Notes: a model not told the origin generated them from the letters alone. Positions 28,106 through 37,234 are shown, numbered from the stretch's first letter. The stretch: 64,000 nt of DNA from an uncultured Bacteroidota bacterium (GCA_902560025.1 CACEKL010000002.1:27357-91356); one strand, 5' to 3'. Program-made: numbers and translations.

Positions 28106-28621
28106 ATGGATACAAATCATGTTAAAATTGGAACTGTAGTTTCAAAACATGGTTACAAGGGTTCAATCAAAATAAATCTATTATCATCAAATCTTAAAGC
28201 AAACCTAGATGTTGACTTTATTTTTATTGATATTGATAAATGTCTTGTACCTTTTAAAGTAGATGATATAACTTCTTCAACTGATAATTCAATTATTTTA
28301 AAACTACAAGAGTTAAATAGTGATGAAGAAGCTTCTGAAGTAATTTTAAAAAATGTTTATTTAGATAAAAAACACTCTAACTTTAATGATGAAGAAAGTT
28401 TTTTTTACAACGAACTATTGAATTTCATCGTATTTAAAGATTCCCAAAAGATTGGTAAGATTGTTAATATTAATGATAAACTTCCCCAACCTGTTTTTGA
28501 AATATTAATTAATGACAAAAAATTTATGGTACCAATCCATGATGATTTTATTGAAAAAATAGATAAAGAAAAAAAGTCAATTCACATAGTTATACCCGAT
28601 GGACTTTTAGAAATTACATAA
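28106..28621 (+). CDS. rimM: Ribosome maturation factor RimM
   Basis: This 171-residue protein binds S19 and helps 30S head maturation. The N-terminal beta-barrel starts HVKIGTVVSKHGYKGSIKIN, the typical G-x-V-x-x-x-HG-x-x-G motif. The C-terminal PRC-barrel part includes FFYNELLNFIVF and KFMVPIHDDFIEKIDKEKK, close to the usual LIP-x-x-x-x-x-I-x-x-x-D. It is co-transcribed with rpsP, as in most bacteria. The length is normal. Confidence 0.93.
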   Translation: MDTNHVKIGTVVSKHGYKGSIKINLLSSNLKANLDVDFIFIDIDKCLVPFKVDDITSSTDNSIILKLQELNSDEEASEVILKNVYLDKKHSNFNDEESFFYNELLNFIVFKDSQKIGKIVNINDKLPQPVFEILINDKKFMVPIHDDFIEKIDKEKKSIHIVIPDGLLEIT

Positions 28622-28637
28622 TTGAATATATAATTCA

Positions 28638-28645
28638 TATTTTTG
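28638..28645 (+). promoter_or_regulatory. -7 promoter element of the acyl-CoA dehydrogenase gene
   Basis: TATTTTTG matches TAnnTTTG and ends 18 bases before the ATG at 28664. It overlaps a possible TTG start at 28643, which argues that the ATG at 28664 is the real start. Confidence 0.5.
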
Positions 28646-28663
28646 TTATATAAGTTCCAAATT

Positions 28664-29836
28664 ATGAGTGAAAATTTTACCTCTCCAGATTTTTATAATA
28701 TTGATGAGCTTCTATCTGAAGAACATAAGCTTATAAGAGAATCAACTAGGCAATGGGTTTCAAAATCAGTTAGCCCAATTATTGAAGAGTATGCTCAAAA
28801 AGCAGAGTTTCCAAGCCATCTTATCAAAGAGCTTGGAGAAATAGGTGCTTTTGGACCTTATATTCCTGAAAAATATGGTGGTGCTGGACTTGATCAAATA
28901 AGCTACGGGATTATGATGCAAGAAATTGAAAGAGGAGACAGCGGAATTAGATCTACTGCATCTGTTCAGTCCTCATTAGTAATGTATCCAATATGGAAAT
29001 TCGGAAGTGATGAGCAAAAGGAAAAATTTTTACCTAAGCTTGCAACTGGTGAAATCATGGGATGCTTTGGTTTAACAGAGCCAGATCATGGTTCAAACCC
29101 TAGCGGAATGATATCAAATTTTAAAAGTGATGGTGATGATGTAATACTGAATGGAGCAAAAATGTGGATTTCAAATTCTCCATTTGCAGATATTGCTGTA
29201 GTCTGGGCTAAAGATGAGAATAAGAGGATTCATGGTCTAATTGTTGAAAGAGGTATGGATGGGTTTACTACTCCTGAAACTCATAATAAATGGTCCCTTA
29301 GAGCATCCTCAACAGGAGAACTTATATTTGATAACGTAAGAGTTCCAAAGAAAAATATCTTACCTGGGAAATCAGGGCTTGGAGCTCCATTAATGTGTTT
29401 GGACTCTGCAAGATATGGTATTTCATGGGGGGCAATTGGTGTTGCTATGGATTGCTATAATACTGCCTTAAAATACTCATTAGAAAGAGTGCAATTTGGA
29501 AAACCTATTGCAGCAAAACAACTTCAACAAAAAAAACTTGCGGAAATGTTAACTGAGATTACAAAAGCTCAACTTTTATCATGGAAACTTGGTAAACTAA
29601 AAAATGAAGATAAAGCAACTTCGGCACAAATTTCTCTAGCGAAAAGAAATAATGTTGATATGGCAATGAATATTGCGCGTGAGGCAAGGCAAGTATTAGG
29701 AGGTATGGGTATTACTGGAGATTTTAGTATTATGAGACATATGATGAATCTTGAGTCTGTTATAACTTATGAAGGTACTCATGATATTCATCTATTAATT
29801 CTTGGTAATGAAATTACAGGCCATAATGCCTTCTAA
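28664..29836 (+). CDS. Acyl-CoA dehydrogenase, glutaryl-CoA dehydrogenase-like
   Basis: This 390-residue flavoenzyme most resembles glutaryl-CoA dehydrogenase, which oxidises and decarboxylates glutaryl-CoA in lysine and tryptophan breakdown. Matching motifs are EIGAFGPYIPEKYGGAGLDQ, GCFGLTEPDHGSNP (FAD and substrate contacts), KMWISNSPFADIAVVW, HNKWSLRASSTGEL, and VITYEGTHDIHLLILG, which carries the catalytic base Glu. The Arg that binds the glutaryl carboxylate probably lies in IRSTASVQSSLV. The ATG at 28664 is preferred over an upstream TTG that sits in a promoter element. The stop overlaps the convergent receptor gene by four bases. Confidence 0.9.
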   Translation: MSENFTSPDFYNIDELLSEEHKLIRESTRQWVSKSVSPIIEEYAQKAEFPSHLIKELGEIGAFGPYIPEKYGGAGLDQISYGIMMQEIERGDSGIRSTASVQSSLVMYPIWKFGSDEQKEKFLPKLATGEIMGCFGLTEPDHGSNPSGMISNFKSDGDDVILNGAKMWISNSPFADIAVVWAKDENKRIHGLIVERGMDGFTTPETHNKWSLRASSTGELIFDNVRVPKKNILPGKSGLGAPLMCLDSARYGISWGAIGVAMDCYNTALKYSLERVQFGKPIAAKQLQQKKLAEMLTEITKAQLLSWKLGKLKNEDKATSAQISLAKRNNVDMAMNIAREARQVLGGMGITGDFSIMRHMMNLESVITYEGTHDIHLLILGNEITGHNAF

Positions 29837-32172
29837 AAATCAAAAACAAAACCTATACTAGGAATTATAGAGTTTCTATTATCACTTTCAACCTCAATCA
29901 AATTCCTAGGAAATAATATATTCTGATTTTTATCTCTCTCAAGTCCATATTCAGGAGGAACTGGAATCTCATTAAGTAATAGGTTCTCAATATCAATATA
30001 AAAATTCATAGATGTGGTTTTAAAGTTCCATCTCTTATCAATTCTTACATCAAGTTTAAGGAATGGATCTAGATAATAATTACCAAGCTGAGAATAATCA
30101 AAAACTATTTCCGGATAAGACTGACTACTCAACAGAGTGTTAACAGGAGCATAAGGAGTTTTATCAGTAAATCTAAGTTTTGAGCTAAACTCCCAATTTT
30201 TTTTCAATTTATAACCACCAGTGAATGAAACTAGATTCCTATTATCCCATACAGAGGGCAGGAAAACTTTATCAAATCCTGAAAATTTACTGTAAAAAAA
30301 TGTATAAGAAAGTATTCCATAAAAATTGTTTTTAAGCTTTTGTTGATATAAAAATTCAATTCCATATGATTTACCTCTTCCTGATGTAGATACATTCTCA
30401 TTACCTAAAACTTCAAAGTCACCTCCTTTATTTGCAAGTGAAACCATATCGTTAACAGATATTGGATAGTTAAAGTATTTTTTATTGAAAGCTTCAATAG
30501 AGAATCTAGATGATTCTGAGTTGTTATACTCTATTCCAAAAACAAGATGATCACTTCTTGTATATTTAGAGTCATTATTAATAAAATTATTATTTAGATC
30601 CTTGAACCCAAGTATTGTGTATGTTGGTATCTTGAAATATCTTCCTGCTGCAAAATTAAGTTTCCATCTATTATCATGAGAAATGGACCATGATAATGCC
30701 ATACGAGGTGAAAAATTTTTGAGTAAATTATTATCTATCGTAAAATTATCTTGATCAACTCTTACTCCAAGTGAAACCCCTAATTTGCCATTAAAAAATC
30801 TTCTGTTTGACTTTGCAAAAAAGCCATATTTAATTAAATCAACAGAAGTATTATAATTTATTTCGTAGAAAGGATATAAAGTATTATTAGAGTAATTTGA
30901 ATATTGAATGTTACCACCTATTGAAAATTTATAATCATTAAAGTTTTGACTACTTATAAATCTCAATTTTGTCTCTTCTTCTAGGGAAATATTAGAATAA
31001 ACTTTATCACTTTTATTTACGTTATCTTGGAATCTTTCAAAATCATTTTTAAGTCTATTGGTGCTTAGTGATAAGTTAAAGAAACCATTATTTTGTTTAT
31101 AAATTCTTTTCCACGATACACCAAATGTCCTTGTATTTTGATTAATAATTGGTATTTGCTCAATAGTTGATTGGTTCTCAAAATCATATTCATCAGGTTC
31201 ATTTACAGTTAATTTATCAATTGAACCAATTCCTACAAAATTTAAGAAATTATAGTCATCTATTTTATGGCTTATTTTCATCTGATAATCCCAATAATCT
31301 GGAAGGAAAGAAAATCCAAAGGCTTTAAATAAAAATTGTAAATAGCTTCTTCTTACAGAAAATATAAATGAAGTTTTTTCATTCAAAGGTCCTTCAAATG
31401 TTATTCCAGCTTCACTTGATCCTATTCGAAAGTTTCCAGATAATCTATCTGGATTTGCATCCTTTTGAATAAACGACAATACTCCTGACAAAGCATTATC
31501 ATATTCTGCTCCAAATGATGATGTTGAAAGAGTTACATCTTTAATAAATGAAATATTTACTAATCCAACAGGACCTCCAGAACTACCTTGAGTAGAAAAA
31601 TGATTAATGTTTGGTATTTCAATTCCATCTATATAGTATACAGTTTCGTTTGGTCCTCCACCCCTTATTATAATATCGTTTCTAAAACCTCCTACAGATG
31701 GAGATATACCAGGAAGACTTTGGATTACTCTTGTAATATCGTTGTTACCTCCAGGATATGTCTCAATTTCAACTGCAGAGAAAGTTTGAGTTGATAATGG
31801 AGTCTCAATTGAAGTCTTAAATGGAGATTCTGTTAGAATAACTTCATTAAGTATATCTGATAACGGATTTAAGGTATATTCTAAACTTTGATTTCCAACT
31901 GATTTGACGATTATATTGAATTTTGTTTGAGATTTAAAACCAATAAAACTTGCTGTTATGTTATAACTTGTTGTTGGCAGATCTAATATTTGAAAGAAAC
32001 CGTTTTGATCTGAAACTGCAAAAAAATCTGAATCTTCAACTCTAATTGTTGCCCCTTCTAGTGGAAACCCAGTTTCATTATCAATGACCTTCCCTGTTAA
32101 ACTTCCATAATTTTGAGAAAATATACATGAAGTAAGCACTAAGAATGCACAGGTTAAAATGGGCCTATACAT
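29833..32172 (-). CDS. TonB-dependent outer-membrane receptor with CarboxypepD_reg-like N-terminal domain
   Basis: This 779-residue protein has a signal peptide ending around CIFSQNYG, a carboxypeptidase-regulatory-like beta-sandwich (about 23-105, GSLTGKVIDNETGFPLEGAT), a plug domain with ITRVIQSLPGISPSVGGF, IIIRGGGPNETVYYIDGIEI and SFGAEYDNALSGVLSF, and a 22-strand-type barrel ending in a C-terminal Phe (IPSIGFVFDF). It imports a large substrate using TonB energy. No SusD partner is adjacent, so it is not a classical glycan SusCD pair. The TIM-barrel isomerase gene lies four bases upstream on the same strand, so a sugar or similar compound is a fair guess. Confidence 0.9.
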   Translation of the reverse strand: MYRPILTCAFLVLTSCIFSQNYGSLTGKVIDNETGFPLEGATIRVEDSDFFAVSDQNGFFQILDLPTTSYNITASFIGFKSQTKFNIIVKSVGNQSLEYTLNPLSDILNEVILTESPFKTSIETPLSTQTFSAVEIETYPGGNNDITRVIQSLPGISPSVGGFRNDIIIRGGGPNETVYYIDGIEIPNINHFSTQGSSGGPVGLVNISFIKDVTLSTSSFGAEYDNALSGVLSFIQKDANPDRLSGNFRIGSSEAGITFEGPLNEKTSFIFSVRRSYLQFLFKAFGFSFLPDYWDYQMKISHKIDDYNFLNFVGIGSIDKLTVNEPDEYDFENQSTIEQIPIINQNTRTFGVSWKRIYKQNNGFFNLSLSTNRLKNDFERFQDNVNKSDKVYSNISLEEETKLRFISSQNFNDYKFSIGGNIQYSNYSNNTLYPFYEINYNTSVDLIKYGFFAKSNRRFFNGKLGVSLGVRVDQDNFTIDNNLLKNFSPRMALSWSISHDNRWKLNFAAGRYFKIPTYTILGFKDLNNNFINNDSKYTRSDHLVFGIEYNNSESSRFSIEAFNKKYFNYPISVNDMVSLANKGGDFEVLGNENVSTSGRGKSYGIEFLYQQKLKNNFYGILSYTFFYSKFSGFDKVFLPSVWDNRNLVSFTGGYKLKKNWEFSSKLRFTDKTPYAPVNTLLSSQSYPEIVFDYSQLGNYYLDPFLKLDVRIDKRWNFKTTSMNFYIDIENLLLNEIPVPPEYGLERDKNQNILFPRNLIEVESDNRNSIIPSIGFVFDF

Positions 32173-32176
32173 CTAA

Positions 32177-33076
32177 TTATGAAATAAGTGCTTGCTTACA
32201 ATAATCGTAGCATTTTATGACTTCTTTAATTCTATTAGAACCCTCTGGAATTCTATATTCTAACTCTATAGTTGAAGTAAATTTATAAGAATTATCTCTT
32301 ACTAGTCTCAACACTTCAATGATAGGAGTATCTCCTTCACCCCAAATTTGATTATCTGTTGCAATAACATTTAAAGTTTTTGCATACTGTCTATCCTTTA
32401 AGTGAAGACTACATATTCTAGCATGATTTTTTTCTATAAACTTTAACAATGTTTCTTTAGTATTTTTTTTACCTGCTGCAATGTAATGCCCAATATCAAG
32501 ATTAATAAAATTATTTTTTGAATCATTTAGTGCAAAATCCCAAGCAGTGTCAGATGCTTGAAGATGAGCATGATAACCAACATTAACTTTATTTTTTTCA
32601 GCATAGTGAGATATTCTCTTAGTATTTTCTTCAGAAGTAAGCTCGGCAGTAACATAGTCTGCACCTAGTGCCTTTGTTGCTTTCATAGCGTATTCAATTT
32701 CTTCATCTTTATTATTTGGATTCATACAGTAAGGCTTATAAGCAAAAATATTTATTCCTTGATCTTGAAATTGTTTTTTCACATTCCTAAATTCTTTCAT
32801 AGATATATTAGCCCTCCATTCTGCATGTGACCTACCTGATCTTGGCATACCCATTGATCTTTCAATATGACTACCCATTAGTTCAATATTATCAGAACCT
32901 GTATCAATACAATTTTGAATAATTACGTTCATGTCCTCAACACCTGGGTTAAATGAATATGTAATTACTGAAATATCTATACCATTAATATCTTTTATAA
33001 TTGGAGAAAAATTATAGTTTAAAGCTCCTAATGTAATTAATGATGATTTTTTTATAAAGTTTCTTCTTGAGTTCAT
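32177..33076 (-). CDS. Sugar phosphate isomerase/epimerase-like TIM-barrel protein, Tat-exported
   Basis: This 299-residue protein belongs to the xylose-isomerase-like TIM barrel (AP endonuclease family 2) group. It begins MNSRRNFIKKSSLITLGAL, a twin-arginine signal, as many secreted bacteroidetal members do. Metal-site segments include GSDNIELMGSH, VGYHAHLQASDTAW, FINLDIGHYIAAG, ICSLHLKDR and TIELEYRIPEG. Substrate is unknown; relatives act on inositols and keto-sugars. It starts upstream of the receptor gene with four bases between, so both are probably expressed together. Confidence 0.83.
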   Translation of the reverse strand: MNSRRNFIKKSSLITLGALNYNFSPIIKDINGIDISVITYSFNPGVEDMNVIIQNCIDTGSDNIELMGSHIERSMGMPRSGRSHAEWRANISMKEFRNVKKQFQDQGINIFAYKPYCMNPNNKDEEIEYAMKATKALGADYVTAELTSEENTKRISHYAEKNKVNVGYHAHLQASDTAWDFALNDSKNNFINLDIGHYIAAGKKNTKETLLKFIEKNHARICSLHLKDRQYAKTLNVIATDNQIWGEGDTPIIEVLRLVRDNSYKFTSTIELEYRIPEGSNRIKEVIKCYDYCKQALIS

Positions 33077-33126
33077 AGCGGTTTCATATTTTTAATTAAA
33101 ATAATTTATAATTATCTAAATACAAA

Positions 33127-33768
33127 ATGATAAAAGGGGTAATATTTGATATGGATGGAACTATAGTTGACAGTCTACCCTACCATCATGATGCATGGCG
33201 AATATTTTTTGAAGAAAATAAAGTTGATAATTTTTCTGAAAAACTAAAAAGATATAAGGGAGGGGGGACACTTGATTTAATGAAAGCTGTATATGGAGAT
33301 ATTTATTCAATGGATGAGTTAAAAAAAATGAGTGATGATAAAGAAGTTATCTTCAGAAAGATATACAAAGGAAATATTAAGCCAATTGAAGGGTTTCTAG
33401 AATTTATTTTTGACTTAAAATCAAAAAAAATTCTGGTAGGACTAGCAAGTAATGCCATTAGAAAAAATGTGACTCTTACTCTAAATGAATTAGGTGTTCA
33501 TGATTTATTTGACAGTATTATATGTGGTGATGAAGTAAGTTTTGGAAAACCCAATCCTGAAATGTTCGATAAGACTGTAAGTAGGTTTAACTTAAAGAAA
33601 GACAATTGCATAATTTTTGAAGATTCTATTGAAGGGGTTGGTGCTGCAGTAAATGCTGGCATTAGTGTAATTGGTGTGACATCAAGTAGTTCGAGTAATA
33701 TTTTAAATAATGCCGGCTGTATTAAATCAATTAATGATTATACAGATTATGACCAATTGATAAAATAA
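33127..33768 (+). CDS. HAD-superfamily hydrolase, beta-phosphoglucomutase-like
   Basis: This 213-residue protein has the four HAD motifs: GVIFDMDGTIVDSLPYHHDAW with the nucleophile Asp and acid/base Asp, LASNAIRKN, SFGKPNPEMFDK with the motif III Lys, and IIFEDSIEGVGAAVNAGI. The cap helix DSLPYHHDAWRIFF, with its His, is like that of beta-phosphoglucomutases and related sugar phosphatases. It may therefore isomerise or dephosphorylate a hexose phosphate. It is divergent from the isomerase/receptor pair with 50 bases between, which suggests shared sugar metabolism. Confidence 0.85.
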   Translation: MIKGVIFDMDGTIVDSLPYHHDAWRIFFEENKVDNFSEKLKRYKGGGTLDLMKAVYGDIYSMDELKKMSDDKEVIFRKIYKGNIKPIEGFLEFIFDLKSKKILVGLASNAIRKNVTLTLNELGVHDLFDSIICGDEVSFGKPNPEMFDKTVSRFNLKKDNCIIFEDSIEGVGAAVNAGISVIGVTSSSSSNILNNAGCIKSINDYTDYDQLIK

Positions 33769-33791
33769 TTTTTTAGATTTTTTAAAAAAAG

Positions 33792-33873
33792 TACTTCGGG
33801 TGGGAATCGAACCCACACTCCCAGAGGAACTGGATTTTGAATCCAGCGCGTCTACCAGTTTCGCCACCGAAGC
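33792..33873 (-). tRNA. tRNA-Leu (anticodon CAA)
   Basis: This 82-base class II tRNA has the acceptor stem GCTTCGG paired with CCGAAGT and discriminator A. The anticodon stem-loop CTGGATTCAAAATCCAG gives anticodon CAA for codon UUG. A variable arm (TTCCTCTGGGA region) precedes the T-arm GTGGGTTCGATTCCCAC. CCA is not encoded. It stands alone between the HAD gene and prs. Confidence 0.95.
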
Positions 33874-33948
33874 TAAGGGCCTTAAAATTAATAAATTCCA
33901 GGATATTAAATAATTTATGATAAAATTATACTGAACAATAATTATTTA

Positions 33949-33956
33949 TAAATTTG
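33949..33956 (+). promoter_or_regulatory. -7 promoter element of prs
   Basis: TAAATTTG matches TAnnTTTG exactly and ends 12 bases before the prs ATG, so the 5' leader would be very short (about 5-8 bases). Confidence 0.6.
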
Positions 33957-33968
33957 CACTCCAATTAA

Positions 33969-34910
33969 ATGATAGTGGAAACGCCTGTAAAGATATTTTC
34001 GTGTACCCAGAGTATGACTCTTTCAAAGCAAATTGCAAAAGAGTTTGGACAAGATCTTGGTATTGTTAGTTTTCAAAGATATAGTGATGGAGAATTTCAA
34101 CCTTCCTTTGAAGAGTCAGTTAGAGGTTCAAGAGTCTTTATAATTGGATCTACAAACCCTTCTACAGATAACTTAATGGAAATGCTTCTTATGTTGGATG
34201 CTGCAAAAAGAGCTTCGGCAAGACATATTACTGCAGTAATTCCATATTTTGGATGGGCAAGACAGGATAGAAAAGATAAACCAAGAGTACCAATAGGTGC
34301 AAAATTAGTTGCTAAATTATTAGAGTCAGCAGGAGCTACAAGAATAATTACGATGGATCTTCATGCTGATCAAATTCAGGGATTCTTTGAAAAACCTGTT
34401 GATCATTTATATGCATCATCAATATTTGTTCCATATTTAAAGTCTTTAAATATAGATAACCTAACAATTGCATCACCTGATATGGGTGGTTCTAAAAGGG
34501 CTTATGCATACTCAAAATTTTTAGATTCAGACGTAGTTATATGTTATAAGCAAAGATCAAAAGGTAATATTATCACACATATGGAGTTAATAGGAGATGT
34601 TACTGGCAAAAATGTTGTTTTAATTGATGATATGGTTGATACTGCCGGAACATTAACAAAGGCTGCAGATTTAATGATTGAAAAAGGTGCAGAGTCTGTA
34701 ATAGCAATATGTACACATGCATTACTTTCCGGTGATGCGTATGAAAAAATTGAAAAATCTAAACTAAATAAATTAATAACAAGCGATTCAATTGAAATTA
34801 AAAAAGAATCTAATAAAGTTGAACACTTATCTTGCTCAAAAATGTTTGCTGAGGCAATGTATAATGTTCATCATAACAAATCAATTGATAAGCTATTTAT
34901 AAATAAATAA
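33969..34910 (+). CDS. prs: Ribose-phosphate pyrophosphokinase
   Basis: This 313-residue enzyme makes PRPP from ribose 5-phosphate and ATP, for nucleotide, His and Trp synthesis. Clear motifs are SFQRYSDGEFQPSFEESVRG near the start, YFGWARQDRKDKPRVPIGAK (flexible ATP loop), ITMDLHADQIQGFF and the PRPP-binding loop VVLIDDMVDTAGTLTKAAD. The length and motifs are normal. It is the first gene of a co-directional set with rplY, pth, ribF and serS and has its own promoter element 12 bases upstream. Confidence 0.96.
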   Translation: MIVETPVKIFSCTQSMTLSKQIAKEFGQDLGIVSFQRYSDGEFQPSFEESVRGSRVFIIGSTNPSTDNLMEMLLMLDAAKRASARHITAVIPYFGWARQDRKDKPRVPIGAKLVAKLLESAGATRIITMDLHADQIQGFFEKPVDHLYASSIFVPYLKSLNIDNLTIASPDMGGSKRAYAYSKFLDSDVVICYKQRSKGNIITHMELIGDVTGKNVVLIDDMVDTAGTLTKAADLMIEKGAESVIAICTHALLSGDAYEKIEKSKLNKLITSDSIEIKKESNKVEHLSCSKMFAEAMYNVHHNKSIDKLFINK

Positions 34911-34916
34911 ATAAAA

Positions 34917-35612
34917 ATGAAATCAATAGAAATTAAAAGTAACAACAGGGAAAATACTGGTAAAACAAGCTCAAATTCTTTAAGAAAAGAAGGTAATGTT
35001 CCATGTGTTTTGTACGGAGGTAATGAAGTAGTACATTTTTCTGCAAAAGAAATAGGATTTAAAGACCTAGTTTATACAGCTGCTGCTCACACTGTTGTAT
35101 TAGATTTTGGGGATAAAAAAGTGAATGCTATTCTTCAAGATATTCAATTTCATCCAGTAACTGATAAAATATTACACGCTGATTTTTATGAACTTTTTGA
35201 TGATAAGCCAGTTACAATGGAAATACCGGTAATTCTTAGTGGATCAGCCCCTGGAGTCATGAATAGTGGTGGTGTTTTAAGTAGAAATAAAAGAAAGCTT
35301 AAAATAAAAGCAATTCCAGGTAATCTTCCTGATTCTATTGATGTAGATATTTCTTCACTTGAATTAGGGGATAAATATTACACATCTCAAGTGGATGACG
35401 AGGACTTTGAAATACTTCACCCAGATAATACTGTAATCTGTCAAGTTAGAACATCAAGAGCATCAATGGCACTACCAGAAGAAGAGGAAGGTGTTGAAGG
35501 TGCAGAAGGTGTTGAAGGTGTTGAAGGTGCAGAAGGTGCAGAAGGTACAGAAGGTGCAGAAGCAAAAGGTTCTGATACTGAAGCTCCTAAGGATGAGTCT
35601 AAAGATTCTTAA
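34917..35612 (+). CDS. rplY: 50S ribosomal protein L25/general stress protein Ctc
   Basis: This 231-residue protein is of the long L25/TL5/Ctc type that binds 5S rRNA. The N-terminal domain has [20 protein letters not shown] and PCVLYGGNE; the second beta domain has [20 protein letters not shown] and [19 protein letters not shown]. After residue 185 the sequence becomes an acidic, Gly-rich tail of EGV/EGA repeats. It follows prs by six bases; prs-rplY-pth is a common bacterial gene order. Confidence 0.95.
   Translation: MKSIEIKSNNRENTGKTSSNSLRKEGNVPCVLYGGNEVVHFSAKEIGFKDLVYTAAAHTVVLDFGDKKVNAILQDIQFHPVTDKILHADFYELFDDKPVTMEIPVILSGSAPGVMNSGGVLSRNKRKLKIKAIPGNLPDSIDVDISSLELGDKYYTSQVDDEDFEILHPDNTVICQVRTSRASMALPEEEEGVEGAEGVEGVEGAEGAEGTEGAEAKGSDTEAPKDESKDS
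35487..35558 (+). repeat. 9-bp in-frame tandem repeat in the L25 tail
   Basis: Eight copies of GAAGGT followed by GTT, GCA or ACA encode E-G-V/A/T tripeptides. The unit length is a multiple of three, so copy-number change keeps the frame. A matching acidic tail built from a different unit is found in S16. Confidence 0.9.
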
Positions 35613-35659
35613 TATTTGGCGTTATTTAATTAATCTTAACTTTATTAGGTTAATAAATA

Positions 35660-36286
35660 ATGATGAATTTTCTTAAGAAAATCTTCTCAAGTTTAAATAA
35701 TAAATCTGATATGAATAAATATCTTATTCTAGGTATTGGAAATATTGGTAAAGAGTACGATGATACTAGGCATAATATAGGCTTTGAAATTGTTGATCAA
35801 CTTTCTCAAAATCTGGATACCGAGTTTGAATCTGTAAAACTAGCTCAAAGGGCAGAAGGAAGTTTCAAAGGAAAAAAGATAATTATCATAAAGCCAAACA
35901 ATTATGTCAATAATTCAGGAAGATCATTATTGTATTGGCAAAAAAAAGAAAAAGTTTCACTTGAAAACATTCTAGTTGTTTGTGATGATTTAAATTTATT
36001 TTTTGGAAATATTAAAATAAAACCAAATGGCACGTCTGGAGGTCATAATGGCTTAAAAGACATTGAAGATAATCTTGGAACTTCTAATTATGCTAGGTTA
36101 AGGGTTGGAATATCTAATAACAATAAGATTCCCAAATCAGATTATGTTTTAGGAAAGTGGAGTAGCTATGAGATGTCCAATATAAATACTCTTACAATTA
36201 GCTCAATTGAGATTATTTTCTCATTTATTCAAACTGGTATTGAAGAGACAATGAATCTCTACAACAAGAAAAATTTTATTAAATGA
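35660..36286 (+). CDS. pth: Peptidyl-tRNA hydrolase
   Basis: This 208-residue enzyme frees tRNA from stalled peptidyl-tRNA. The catalytic core begins at about residue 19 (MNKYLILGIGNIGKEYDDT) and the catalytic His is in DTRHNIGFEIVDQL. Other motifs are IIKPNNYVNNSGRSL, CDDLNLFFGNIKIKPNGTSG (with the active Asp) and GGHNGLKDIE. The short basic extension MMNFLKKIFSSLNN before the core is common in flavobacterial Pth, so I keep the start at 35660, though a start at 35714 is possible. The stop overlaps ribF by four bases (ATGA). Confidence 0.94.
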   Translation: MMNFLKKIFSSLNNKSDMNKYLILGIGNIGKEYDDTRHNIGFEIVDQLSQNLDTEFESVKLAQRAEGSFKGKKIIIIKPNNYVNNSGRSLLYWQKKEKVSLENILVVCDDLNLFFGNIKIKPNGTSGGHNGLKDIEDNLGTSNYARLRVGISNNNKIPKSDYVLGKWSSYEMSNINTLTISSIEIIFSFIQTGIEETMNLYNKKNFIK

Positions 36287-37209
36287 AAATTTTCAGGAGT
36301 ATTGAAGATTATAATTTAAATCAAAGAACCATTTTAACAATTGGAACATTTGATGGAGTTCATGAAGGTCACAAGAAAATCTTGAATAAGTTAATTTCTT
36401 CATCAAAAAAAAAGAATTTATCATCTGTTGTCCTTACATTTTTTCCTCACCCTAGGATTATTTTAAATAAGTATAATGAAGTTAAAATGATAGATACTTT
36501 AGATGAAAAAATTAAAGCTTTTGAAAAGTTAGGGATTGAAAATCTTATTATACATCCTTTTGATAAAAGTTTCTCATTATTATCTGCTGATCAATTTATT
36601 AAAGATTATTTAATTGAAAAATTAAAAATTAATCATATAATTATAGGGTATGATCATAGATTTGGTAAAGGTAGAGAGGCATCAGTAGATGATTTAAAAA
36701 AATATGGAGAAAGTTTTGATTTTATAGTTGAAGAAATTAAAGCACATGAGGTTGAATCTATAGCTGTAAGTTCAACTAAAATTAGAGATTCAATTAATAG
36801 TGGTGAACTTGATAAATCAGCAAAATTTTTAGGTAGATTTTTTAAATTAACTGGAAAAGTTGTCAAAGGTGATGGTTTGGGAAAACAAATTAATTATCCA
36901 ACTGCAAATATTTACGTTGAAGAAAATTATAAGATTATTCCTAAAGATGGTGTCTATTTTATAAAGACTTTAATTGATGATAATGAATTCCATGGAATGA
37001 TGAATATTGGTCATAGACCTACAATAGGTGAAAATAAAAAATCAATAGAAGTTCATTTATTTGATTTTGATAATGACATTTATGATAAAACTATTTCTGT
37101 TGATGTATTACTAAAAATAAGAGATGAGATAAAGTTTTCATCAATTGAAGCCTTAAAAGAGCAATTAAAAAAAGATGAAACTTATTGTATTCAGTTAATC
37201 AACAAATAA
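36283..37209 (+). CDS. ribF: Bifunctional riboflavin kinase/FAD synthetase
   Basis: This 308-residue enzyme converts riboflavin to FMN and FAD. The N-terminal nucleotidyltransferase domain has TIGTFDGVHEGHKKIL (HxGH-type motif), VVLTFFPHPR and IIGYDHRFGKGREASVDDL, then the SSTKIRDSINSGEL motif. The C-terminal flavokinase domain starts at GKVVKGDGLGKQINYPTANI and includes YFIKTLIDDN and MMNIGHRPTIGENKKSIEVH. The length is normal. It is coupled to pth by an ATGA overlap. Confidence 0.95.
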   Translation: MKIFRSIEDYNLNQRTILTIGTFDGVHEGHKKILNKLISSSKKKNLSSVVLTFFPHPRIILNKYNEVKMIDTLDEKIKAFEKLGIENLIIHPFDKSFSLLSADQFIKDYLIEKLKINHIIIGYDHRFGKGREASVDDLKKYGESFDFIVEEIKAHEVESIAVSSTKIRDSINSGELDKSAKFLGRFFKLTGKVVKGDGLGKQINYPTANIYVEENYKIIPKDGVYFIKTLIDDNEFHGMMNIGHRPTIGENKKSIEVHLFDFDNDIYDKTISVDVLLKIRDEIKFSSIEALKEQLKKDETYCIQLINK

Positions 37210-37234
37210 ATTTTATCTTTGATTTAAAATAATT

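Noticed and set aside
27869..28120. Minus-strand open frame rich in Ser and Ala opposite the rpsP tail
   Set aside because: It is the antisense of the 15-base tandem repeat; the repeat lacks stops in several frames. There is no family match and it has no separate promoter.
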